From Echinococcus granulosus (Eukaryota > Platyhelminthes > Cestoda > Cyclophyllidea > Taeniidae): a DNA stretch of 64,000 nucleotides. The translations under genes were made by a program, and so were the position numbers. Within the stretch, counting starts at the first letter, position 1. Each line of letters opens with the position of its first letter. Positions 1-9,699 of the stretch are shown here, in pieces. The DNA is taken from assembly GCF_000524195.1 (NCBI RefSeq), contig NW_020170388.1, positions 1,015,348 to 1,079,347 on the forward strand, read 5' to 3'. The notes beneath the pieces are model-generated. The model searched no databases, was not told where the DNA came from, and was given only the letters and a program-made list of their open reading frames with translations.

Positions 1-1900
1 CAACCATAGTTATTTTTATTGCCTTATGCCATGGTTACTAGATGAAATTAGGATGAATTTCAGCACATTTGGCAATGCGAAATAGTCGAGATCCGCTGAT
101 ATTTTGGATCATGTCATGAAGTAAATTAAGACTGAGGAACACTTATTAAAAGCAATCAGTAAGGTTAGTCGTGGATAGTAATAAGCTTTATGCAAACTAA
201 TCGTTTCAATGTCTTTGCATTTCATGCTTGGTTATCATTGGCCACAGAAAACCCTTACCAAATTTTATGTAATTGTGTCTATTAGTTGGCAAAGGGCTCT
301 GCTACTCCCGCTGCAAAATTGTCTGCTCTCTCGAAGTACTGTATGTAAATCCAGATTTTTACAACCGCAGTTTATGAAGATGGAGGTATCAAATTTACAC
401 TAGGTGTTGCATTCTAGAATTCTATAATCCTAGGGTGGCGGGGCACAAGTCTAGCTTAACTTATTAATGCACAGAGGGTCTGTTAGTGCACCCGATGATT
501 TCCTCTTACCTCCGTCTAGTTACAAGGAATCCCATCCACCCATCCTTTTTTTTTCAATGCGGTGAAGCTTTTGCTTTTAGGGGAATCGGGAGTGATGCGA
601 AGTTAAAAGGCAATTGCTGCTGATAGCAACAAAAAAAATCGCAAGCGCTGAAAGGGAAGCTTCTTTTTTGTCCTTTTGTACTTGTTACCGAGATGTACAA
701 CAAATAGCAGCCCCTACTACTACTTTGATTGTGTTCCACCTGACGCATAAATTTCCAGATATTCACTTTAGGGGTAAAAATGCTTCAAAATCCATTGGGA
801 AATAAAGGCGCTTTTCCCAATTGCATCCACTCGAAGTCCAACATTAAAAGTTCTAGCAACTGGGGGCCTTTGCTTGTCACTTCGGACTGCAACTGTTTTT
901 AAAAAATAAGTTGAAAATAGCTATTTCATTGAAATTTGCGCTTAATTTTGACTGTGCGTTTTTTATCTCGTTCTGAAATTAATTTCTCAAGTAATTTAAT
1001 TTCACTTTTTCCTATGTGTAGCACTTTGCTTTACTGTATAGCGCGATATCAACGTTTTTCTGAGATTTCAAATTTTGCTTTGAGAAGACGTTTATAGTGA
1101 AGTTATGCTTCAATTGTACGCTAAATTTTGCTTTTGCTTATCCAAAAAGTGCAGTGTATTGTGTTCCAACTATGTTTCAATGGGTTTTTTGGGATGTTTT
1201 TGGATACAGAAGTATTGAAAAAACTGACTGTGATATCTATCCAAACTGATGAATTCTAATTTTAAAGTACCTGGAAGCCGTTAGGTGCCGATTTCGCTCA
1301 AAATTTTCCATTGAATAGGTTTCAATGAAAACGAGAAGTCTATGCACCCAATCACCCATAGTATTCAACTATGTAAGCCTGTTTGAATCTTGCAAAATAA
1401 AGTTGAAGGTAAGCACTGAAAGGTTGACTTGACGGGAAATTAGTGATCTAAGGTTTGACAAATCGTCCTTTATTTTGTCCCAAAGCCCAAAATTTTACTA
1501 ATCGCGAGGACTATCGGTACATACCTTGATCTTGTTTTAGAGATAATATTCAGCTGACTTTAAGTTGTTTTTGAGTAGCATCAGCCGAACAGTTTGTTTC
1601 TTTTTCATCGTGGAGCATTTAATTGCTGCAGTATGATAGCTCACGGTGGAGTAATTGTTTGTGTCCTCAGATTTTTCTCTTTTAAGTTGTGAGAAGGTGG
1701 GTATGTCTCAGTTTATATCTTTAGACATTTAAATCCACATTTACAGTGGCGGCTGCGAATTGTGGGCTGCCGATTTGATTAAAAGCAGAAATATAGTTTC
1801 AATACATAAACGAGGCATTCCGCTATTCTGGTTGGAAGGTTTCAAGGCCATGGCTGGCAGGAGAGATAAGACCTCTAGTAGCTGACCATTAACCAAAGAG
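1..1900. other. non-coding stretch, no gene recognised
   Basis: T-rich on the + strand by eye. The overlapping short frames on both strands at 554-805 are mutual shadows with no splice support. A consensus donor (AAG before GTAAGC) lies near 1407, after a 28-codon open run that starts with ATG, but I could not place it in a gene. Probably intergenic or intronic to something upstream. Confidence 0.4.
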
Positions 1901-1961
1901 AATTCGATTTCTTAACCATGTCTATCTTAATTTTTACAAGGTGCTGCTGCTCTTTTGAGAA

Positions 1962-2147
1962 ATGCGAGAGAATGTGGAATCAGAACCTGGTTCTCTTACT
2001 CTTGAACTTAATCATGCCTGTTTGGCTGATTTCCAAATTTTTTGTACCAGCTCCAGAGGTGAAGGGGGGAGAAGACGAATTGCATATTTTTCTGTCGATC
2101 ACCACGCTCGTATTGGTAGTTTTATCGGTTCCATCTGCGTCTTTAAG
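1962..2147 (+). CDS. candidate exon, unknown product
   Basis: From the ATG at 1962 there are 62 open codons that run exactly to a strong splice donor, AAG then GTACGT at 2148. The frame ends in phase 0. The residues look globular rather than low-complexity (for example AYFSVDHHARIGSFIGS just before the donor). An in-frame TGA lies two codons upstream of the ATG, so this would be a first coding exon or have an acceptor near 1960. A second frame covering the same bases is hydrophobic and could be the real one. I recognise no family, and no downstream exon was assigned. Confidence 0.2.
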
Positions 2148-2149
2148 GT

Positions 2150-4600
2150 ACGTAATTGCAGGCTTGGCAATCTTTTTTTTAAGTCGACCTGCAGCTCACC
2201 AAATTCGGTAAATGACATGCCCTTGCCACACGAGGATAACTTTTGGAGCTGCTTTTGCCATTTCCTCGTCATCCTTCGCCAATGAAAGCATACTACAGAC
2301 GGTATTCTACTCTGATTTTCGTTTAGGTGATATTTAATGTTGTAGTGTCTAACCCTTTGGGGATGGGATCGTCACCGATAATATTTTTGGCCATTTACTG
2401 GAGTGAGGAATTGCGACGATAGACGCTGATTGCGCCAGTTTTTCTTATTGCAAGCAAAAGAGCTAAATAAACTACGGTTAAATTGCTGCTTGACCCATTG
2501 GCGCTTTGAAATGGACTCCATAATCCCCATTATTTGTAGACCATAATGCCCTTAATGGAAGACATTAATGCGCCCTCAATACCCTGTTGTTAGTCGGCGT
2601 AATGATGCTCCAAGAATGAAAATCTGAAGAGTTCAACTTGGTGATCCTTGGCGACCAAATGTGTGAGGTAGCCCAATTCCAAAACATTTTTGGCCGCGGG
2701 TGGTTGTTGGAGGCTGTTTGCTATGCATCCCTTTGGAATGAGGATTTTACAACCATCTTTAGCGCATGGACATTGACTGTTGTAGTATCGTTGTGTCCAA
2801 GTTTGGGTTTTTGATTGCAGGAACATTGACTTTAAAAAGGAAGTTTTTTTGAAGTTCCCATACTTCCTCTGCTTGCAGAATGCAGTGTCGATATTTTTCT
2901 AGGTTTAAAATGAATCCTACGAAATAGCGACACAGCCCGATTTTTAACAATAGTTAAATGCGAGAACCATTTCTGTTTTTTAATTCCACGGTTGTCAAAT
3001 TGTTATTCATACATTAAGTGATTAAGGACTCTTTAAATTTCTAAAGCTGAATGGATACCATAAATGCGTAGATGGTAGGTCATGTCTTGTTTTCACCCTC
3101 TTCATAAAAATTGGCTAATCCCAATGTTATCAGCAATTAGAATTTCTAATTTGGGAGCTTATTTATGCTTGCATTGTTTTGGACACGAGGGATACGGTGG
3201 CATTTGAGTCAAAATTACTTGGATTGATAGATAAGGCAAAGTGAATAACATTATTTTACCGTCTGCGCCGGATCCAACTAATTATATTTTGGGGCTGAAA
3301 ACAAAATTTAATTGTAGGATACGTAAATATAATTGTGCGACCCACTTTGTTCAAATCTACTTGAGAAGTTTGCCATTGCCTTTTGTTTTCAGATTTTAAT
3401 TTGAAAATACGGCCAAGATATTGCCGCAAACTGGTCCCTTAAAGGAAGTGCAGATTGGATGTGTTCCTTAAGGCACTCCATATGACTTAAGACTGATAAT
3501 TTTTTAATACAGTACCAATGTGTAGGTTGCAATGCGTCGTAGTACAACCCATGGTTAATCTTAAAAGTGCTGGTAAATGAGGTGTAACACGACTTCTCGT
3601 AACCTATAGGCTGTAAAATTGGTATGCACGCTTTCAAACGGTTCGTCTAAAATGCACTGAATTCAAACAGGAGTTGTCTGAGGACATCAACTATTCCCTA
3701 GGCGCAGAAAACGGGGTCTATTGCTTTTTCCTCAGTTTAACACGTGGCTGGGAATGGCAGTGCTTGAAAGTGTATCTTCATATTACAATCGGATTTTTTG
3801 CAACTACGATCTTATTTTTAAGTTACATAGATTATGATTCGAGAGATAGTATGTGGTACACTGCTTCCTTTTCAAAAGGTTTGTATAATTTGAAATATTT
3901 GCACTCTGAAGCTCGATTAGGGAGCTTATTTACGACTCCACTAAGATGAGTATTTCGTCTAAATTCAGCAGTTTGTTGATTCCGATGGCGAAATCAATTA
4001 AAGTGTTAGCAACTTTTGCTTAACACCCTGATATGCAAAAGAAGTTTAAAAGGCAAGAGTTGGCTTAGCGCAAAGTGTAGCGCTCGGCGTTATCATTACT
4101 GCAGCGCTCTTATGCCGATGTTCTTTTCATCCCTCTTTTTAAATCCTGGTGGGATTCCATGCCTATTTTATTCCCTTTCTACTCTGATCGCTATGGTCCG
4201 TGGTAAGTCGAACTGGCGATTCATGCAGAATCGGATTAGCAGAATGCGAGGCTATTCTAACTACAACTATTATTGTCAGCATCGTTAAACGATGAAACAT
4301 TGTTGTTTATCATTTAATTATCCGTCTCAGGAGAAAGTGACAGGTCCCCAATATTAAATTCTAACCATTTTTCACGCGTCGACTCCCTAAATGTAATACT
4401 ACAATAGCACTTATAATACGTTCTATGGTCACATGACATGCATTCAAAATGAGCATTTTCTTAGCGGTGGGAGGAGACAATCTATGAAAGCGATGTTTTT
4501 TGTCTTAACCACTTTCTTTCTTCCTGAATCGTGCCAGTACTTTGTTACTAAACAAACCTTTTATGTCTACTTATATTTTCTTACGAAATCTCGGACGAAT
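2150..4600. other. non-coding stretch, no gene recognised
   Basis: Only short overlapping frames on both strands. A GTAAGT donor occurs at about 4203 after an open frame from 4016, but the frame is composed mostly of hydrophobic and basic residues and I see no acceptor or family signature. Confidence 0.35.
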
Positions 4601-4605
4601 TGTAG

Positions 4606-4794
4606 ATGCCTTTTTTACTCCCTTTTTTTTGTTCCGTCGTGGGAACTGATGCATCAGCGCAGACAACTGGAAATACCAAATATCAACTTTATCAAGGCGG
4701 TGGTAAAAACTGTTTTGGATGTATTTCCTCGGAAGACAAAGATAAGCTGTTTATTCTCATTTCTGCTCTTGGATCCCACCATCCTCCTATCTGA
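4606..4794 (+). CDS. possible small secreted peptide (very tentative)
   Basis: The ATG at 4606 opens a 62-residue frame. The first 18 residues resemble a signal peptide: a hydrophobic Leu/Phe/Val core, then TDASA as a possible cleavage motif. The remainder is polar and contains a CFGC motif near residue 37. The stop codon is followed within a few bases by AATAAA. No intron is needed. The frame overlaps a longer but less protein-like frame (4433-4801), so chance is a serious alternative. No homologue comes to mind. Confidence 0.15.
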   Translation: MPFLLPFFCSVVGTDASAQTTGNTKYQLYQGGGKNCFGCISSEDKDKLFILISALGSHHPPI

Positions 4795-4799
4795 AGAAT

Positions 4800-5900
4800 A
4801 AACAAGAGCGATCTAGACCCTAATATTTAGGCTGACTTTAACCATGGCGTTTTTTTCAGATTCTTGTATAATGAAACCTATTTCTTATTAAGTGGCATGA
4901 GGATTTTGACAATCTTCTCCGTGGTATTTGGCGGTGCTCTAAACAATTTATGACTGATCCAGCTTTTGTGCTCTCAGGATTCTATGCTTACTTTTCTCCT
5001 AGTTTTTTTTTTAAATTTTATAGGACTACAAATGCCAAAGGAAACCCTTGATTAGTAGTTACTAGCCAATCTTATTAGGAGTGTTAGCTATCTGAACGGA
5101 GTCACATCAGGGACAGATGTTTTTACAGGGTGTAAGCATCCTTATCACATATCTGTTCTTGACAAAACAGCTACTATTACCAGGTGTCATCGTTAAGAAC
5201 AACATTTTCTGCACCTTTACATTAGAGGGAGGAGAGGGCAATCAGCTTCTGAGTTGCCTCATAGTTGAACCGCAAATGAAAGGAATCGCGCAATATATAA
5301 GGTACTTCATTTATCCGTCAGTGTATTTTCACATAATTGTCCTTTGCAGACTTATTCGTGAGTCATGACTTTTAACCACTATGAGAAGGTGAAAGAGTTA
5401 AGGTTTTAGCTAAGAAATCTAAATTTAGTGTTATGGAGCTAATGTTTTCATGAGCTTTTGAAGATAACGAATCTGGATGCCTTTTGTCAGCGTATATTGA
5501 CACTGAACTGAAAAGTGGTTTTTGTTCTGTGGGTACGAAATGTTGACCGTTGTTCTAGGGCGAAGCTATTTAGTATCAGTCTCTTCGTAGAAATGCTTGT
5601 AGTGGAGAAAAAAGAAAATATGCATAATATTTGGTAACTTTTTGAAATGTCGTCTTGATTTTATCCCCCTTTGTTTCTTTTGCCAGGTTCCCGTACTTTT
5701 GTTTATCGTCTACTTTTTTTCGGAAGTAGTATAAGCAATTGTTTTTGTGAGTAATTGAGAATAATTTGATGTAAATCGTCGTTACTGCTCTTGATACAAA
5801 TATTGAGAAAAAGTATTGCTGTTAAATGTTGATACGGTTTTGATTTGGCAACTGCTCTTAAATTTAGTTGTTCGCAATAGTTAATTTCCTCCTTTTACAG
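4800..5900. other. non-coding stretch
   Basis: T-rich sequence without convincing coding potential. It ends in a strong pyrimidine tract and CAG acceptor at 5900. Confidence 0.35.
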
Positions 5901-6051
5901 CCACCTGATTCATTTGACTGCAGACCTCGGGTGATTCTTCAAAATAGACAGAAAATGTTAAGGATATTTCACAAATCAAATTTCAGAGTTGCTTCTATAG
6001 ACGTGGTAGGTTGCAGGAGTTTGAAAAACACCTTCTATTTAAGTACACAGA
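5901..6051 (+). CDS. candidate internal exon, unknown product
   Basis: This interval is bounded by two good splice sites: a pyrimidine-rich acceptor (TTTCCTCCTTTTACAG, ending at 5900) and a donor A before GTAAGT at 6052. One frame is open across all 151 bases, giving about 50 residues that begin PPDSFDCRPRVILQ and include several basic residues. It ends in phase 1, so it does not join directly to the RABIF exon, which begins in phase 0. I recognise no domain. The gene it belongs to, if any, is unknown. Confidence 0.22.
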
Positions 6052-6729
6052 GTAAGTCTTTTACGAATGGCTTGGTCCTGTTAGCTGAAATCCGTCTATC
6101 TATATTCTTGACTTTCAAATGCTTCTAGTGCGTAATTGAATGTAGTCACAACTCGTTTAGGCTAAAGCTCTCATTCATCGCTAAATTAATGACCGAACCA
6201 TTAAGTAGGTAAGGTTTTGATGTCCACTCATCTTCCTGGCCCTGTCTACTGATCTGATCGAAACCCGACAACGTGATAGTTTCATTTCGTGGTCATTCTA
6301 CTTATTACAAATGTACAAACTGGTAAAACTAACGAATTTGTCTCTCATGCCTACCTGTTCATCCCGTCAGCACATAAATCAAAGGTGTATGGAATTCATT
6401 TTACCCTTTCTCACCATCTGTATTTGTTTTTTTTCCCAAAGTCTTCTAGCTTACTTTTTACAGTCACTTCCATAATTTAAAATTGCGGACAAAAAGTGCA
6501 TGAAATTGGCTGTTTATGCTTGCGAGTGGTTTGAAAAAAAATAACTTCAGTTTGTGAAGCTGGCTTTCCTGGTAAGGGGATCTACCTTTTTCTCTTTGGA
6601 TAACAATTGAGCCACCTCTTCTGAGACTAGGGTACTGCAAGAATGTTGTTCCTTTTGAACAACATGTCATTCGGTAGGATTAGTAGGTAATTTTAGTTTT
6701 ACAAGTGGATGATATAAACGGATGTTACT

Positions 6730-7178
6730 ATGGCGATACTACACGCAGCAGCAAGTGGCGAGTCTGCCCTTGGTAGCATCTGGTCCACGTATAGTGCACC
6801 AGCTCAAACATCGTCGATTAAGACAATAGATAGCGGTGGTAGTACACTTATGCATTATCATATGATAGTGAGGTTCCCTGTAAATGAATACGTAAAACTC
6901 TAACCCGCAAGCATTTGCGGAAGGCTCCAAGCACTATTTGCACGGTGATGGGACAGCCACTCGGCAGTGGGGCTGTTGAATGGTACGAGCGCTTTAATGG
7001 TGCCCGTGCATGTGCTAGTGACGAGCTTGGCGATGGTCAATCTCAGCCCACAGCCTTGGCAGCCATTCCTATGGACATCCAACCAGCGCTTGTAATGCTT
7101 TATCCTTACGATTCCTACCTCTCTTCAGCAGACTGCAGATTTGCTAATCCCACTTTTGTAAAATATCTTACCTTATAA
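6730..7178 (+). CDS. candidate two-exon coding region, unknown product
   Basis: An ATG with good initiation context (A at -3, G at +4) opens 46-50 codons at 6730. A very short putative intron follows, either 6868-6911 (44 nt, GTGAGG donor) or 6880-6911 (32 nt, GTAAAT donor), both using the CGCAAG acceptor. Both choices rejoin the same frame, which stays open to a stop at 7176-7178 or to a possible donor at 7158. The island is clearly GC-richer than its flanks and encodes a mix of Ala, Ser, Gly and aromatic residues. The complementary strand also has open frames here, so strand is uncertain. I recognise no family. Confidence 0.3.
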
Positions 7179-7317
7179 GCAGAGGACCAGGCGTGGCCAC
7201 CACCGTTTTATTTTCCAAGTATCTATTTCACGTAATTCTGTGATGCCATAAAAAGGTGATAGTTATCACTTAGTGAAATGTCATCAAAGGAGTACGGAGG
7301 GTGGCGATTAGGTATTA

Positions 7318-7347
7318 CCTCCCTCCCTCCCTTCCTCCCTCCCTCCC
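7318..7347 (+). repeat. CCCT tetranucleotide microsatellite
   Basis: About seven period-4 units of CCCT/TCCC with one interruption (TTCC) in the middle. On the + strand it has six CCC runs separated by single T residues except at the interruption, so the - strand has six GGG runs. Confidence 0.9.
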
Positions 7348-7427
7348 ATGCTAAAGTACATATATCCTCACGGTAAGTTTTTGCGGTGACATAAGGTCTT
7401 ACGTTGTTTGATAATACTGTGACTTAC

Positions 7428-7672
7428 CTCCCACTGATTGACTACCTCCAATAGTTCCCGAGGGAATTTTTTTATTACACGCCTTCAGATAGATGGATTT
7501 AGACCGTATGTTTCTTTTGGTATTCATCAGGAAAATACCTGGTGAATCATTACGTCTCTGACTCACCACACGTATGCAAGCGCACAGTGTGGATAGTCCT
7601 GTGGCGATGGGGTGGTGCGTGCCCCAGAAGTGTGGGATGGGTGGTAGGAATTGGTTCATTTGGGAATAACTA
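7428..7672 (-). CDS. candidate minus-strand exon, unknown product
   Basis: One minus-strand frame is open for 81 codons between a CAG acceptor (plus-strand bases 7673-7675) and a consensus donor GAG before GTAAGT (plus-strand ACTTAC at 7422-7427). It enters in phase 2 and leaves in phase 1. A second good donor, GTGAGT, lies inside the interval, so a shorter exon is possible. Residues are proline- and histidine-rich at the start (FLPPIPHFWGTHHP) and basic later. The acceptor has a poor pyrimidine tract. The strand is opposite to the neighbouring RABIF exon. No family recognised. Confidence 0.25.
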
Positions 7673-9417
7673 CTGATGTATTTATTTGCCTAGCCAACCA
7701 GTCAGGCAATCAATCAGTGCGCAAAAGATCCTCTCCAACAGCATGTTTTTATGCAAGAAATGATGGACATCAAATTAATCCTTGTGACTTGCTGTCATCT
7801 GTTAATGCATGTCATGTGGTTGGGATCAATTCCTTTGATATGAGGGCAGATGTATTGTTTCGTCATCAGTTGTATTAAAAGTAGTTTTGCTGAAAGTTGC
7901 TAGCGTCGCATTAAATTATTAAAATTAATGGCGGTATGAAATTCCTAAGTTTTTTTTGTTATGTATAGGAGGGGGGCTATCTGATGCATTTTGGGTGATT
8001 TATCACCAAATTTACGCTGTTTGAATCAACTTCGGGTGATACTTTCGGCTACTGCACCACATATTCAACGAGAACCCAGTTAAACCCGTCAAGCAGAATA
8101 CCTGCAATCCTCTCTACCAGATTCAACCGAAATTCGCTGATATGAGGGTTAAAAATAAGAGCGAATCGAAGGATACTGTACCAATAGGCTGATGCATTTC
8201 ATCTATGCTTCATAATACGTGCATCCGCTTTACAAATTCCTACACTGCGAGTACCTCTTGCTTCAGGTTTCGTCCATGTTAATGCATAAACAGTGGATGC
8301 TGACTAGCAGGAAAATTTGAATACTTCAAGACTTTCTTGTAGATGATAGCTTTGCGTTGCATTTTTGCTGTGGAAGTAAACGATGTCAGAATTGGGGATT
8401 CTTGCTCGACTTTTAGGTTCCATCCGCTCTCTAATAAACAATTTTTAAATGGAACGATCATCATTTACTCGTTGTGAAAACCCCAACACGGGACCTTTGA
8501 ATTGTTGAGCGGTACTTGCTGCCTCATACACCACTTCAATTCAGTAGCTTTAACAGTTTTACAGGACAGCATCTTCATTTTTTTGGTTCCCTTTTATGAA
8601 TCTATCGGAGGAATTAAAAACTATTAGTGTTAATCTTCGCTGTCGTTAACTATTAGTACCCTCGTGTTTACTGGGTTGGTGTTAATGTCTTTTTAGTTCG
8701 TCTAAAACTTTACGGGGAGCTCTAATTTTGGACATAAATTTTTTACAAATGTATTCCGAAGGTCTGTTAACAAAAATAACTTCGAACGAAATTCCGTGTC
8801 ACCAAAATTATGTCCATGCAATTAGACGCCCATTATGATATTATTTCGTTAAATCTTATACTTTTTCAAAAATGTGGTGTAGGGGTAAGACGACTAATTA
8901 CTGCTTACAGCAGTTTCACTCATTTATGCTATTATTGCCAGTGAAGTTTGAAACGGGAATGAAATAAGTACATCCCATGGCATTGGTATCAGGGATACAT
9001 AAAGTGTAGTTATCTTCTTTCATTCCTCGTTTCTGCATCATTGTATTCGTTTCGGGTGAATAAACTCAAAGAACGTCTAATGCGGGTCCTCTTATTTCTA
9101 TGAAATCTAAATTGCGGTTAAGAAATGCGAAGGCAATATTGTTCAGTTTTCTATCATTGTTTTCAAATCATTGATGTTTTCCTAATCGAAGTCACATTCA
9201 AAGTAGGCCTTCCAAACATTCTTTTGTATTGCCCTGGTTACTTTATTGGAGAAGTGTCAAGAATACACAAGGTGGATTATTTTCCTGTTTTTTCCCTTCT
9301 TCATTGTCGCCTTTGAATCGTCAGTATCCATTTTCTTGGCGGTAAAATCCGAATGTCTTCCGCGAAATCCTAACTATTTGGATCAAGCAGTATCAGGAAT
9401 TTTTCTTGCCTTTTTAG
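7673..9417. other. probable intron or upstream sequence of RABIF
   Basis: T-rich on the + strand, ending in the pyrimidine tract and TAG acceptor at 9417. I searched this stretch by eye for the expected first CxxC zinc knuckle of RABIF and did not find one in a usable frame. Confidence 0.45.
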
Positions 9418-9699
9418 TTCTCCCTTCCCATCATCGCCAAGAAGTCGGAGCTTCAACAACACAGCGGTTCATTTCCTCAAAAAACGGAGTCCCACTTCTG
9501 GACGGTGGAACGGATGACGGACTTTGAGAATGTCGGCTTTTGCAACACTGTAGAGGGCATTAAGTACCTCATTTGCGCAGACTGTGAAATCGGTCCACTG
9601 GGCTACCACGACACCCACTCGGCGGCTGGCGGTCAACCGCTCTTCCACATCGCTGTCTCTCGTGTCCGGACCCGCGACACTGACCCATTACCCGGCTAG
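9418..9699 (+). CDS. RABIF: RABIF/MSS4 terminal exon (Rab-interacting zinc protein)
   Basis: This exon encodes 93 residues and a stop. The family signature is plain: W-x-V, then FENVGF, then IKYLICADCEIGPLGYH, which includes the second zinc-binding CxxC (exon residues 53 and 56), and a closing FHIAVSRV strand. The start FSLPIIAKK aligns with the family's LPSM-R-KK segment, so the exon carries the C-terminal three quarters of the protein. A TAG stop in frame at 9415-9417 doubles as the acceptor AG after a T-rich tract, and the exon begins in phase 0. Family knowledge: MSS4/RABIF binds nucleotide-free exocytic Rabs in the cytosol and acts as a Rab chaperone. The first CxxC knuckle must lie in an upstream exon that I could not find. 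There is a short lineage-specific insert after GYHD and a tail ending DPLPG. Confidence 0.93.
   Translation, partial: FSLPIIAKKSELQQHSGSFPQKTESHFWTVERMTDFENVGFCNTVEGIKYLICADCEIGPLGYHDTHSAAGGQPLFHIAVSRVRTRDTDPLPG

Noticed and set aside
554..805. Overlapping frames on both strands
   Set aside because: They are antisense shadows with no splice sites, initiation context or recognisable residues.
4711..4740. CFGC motif as the missing RABIF CxxC exon
   Set aside because: The frame runs into a stop with no suitable donor in phase, and the flanking residues do not match the family.
6900..7082. Minus-strand frame containing GCQGCGL, like the first RABIF zinc knuckle
   Set aside because: It is on the strand opposite to the RABIF exon, and the surrounding residues do not otherwise match the family.
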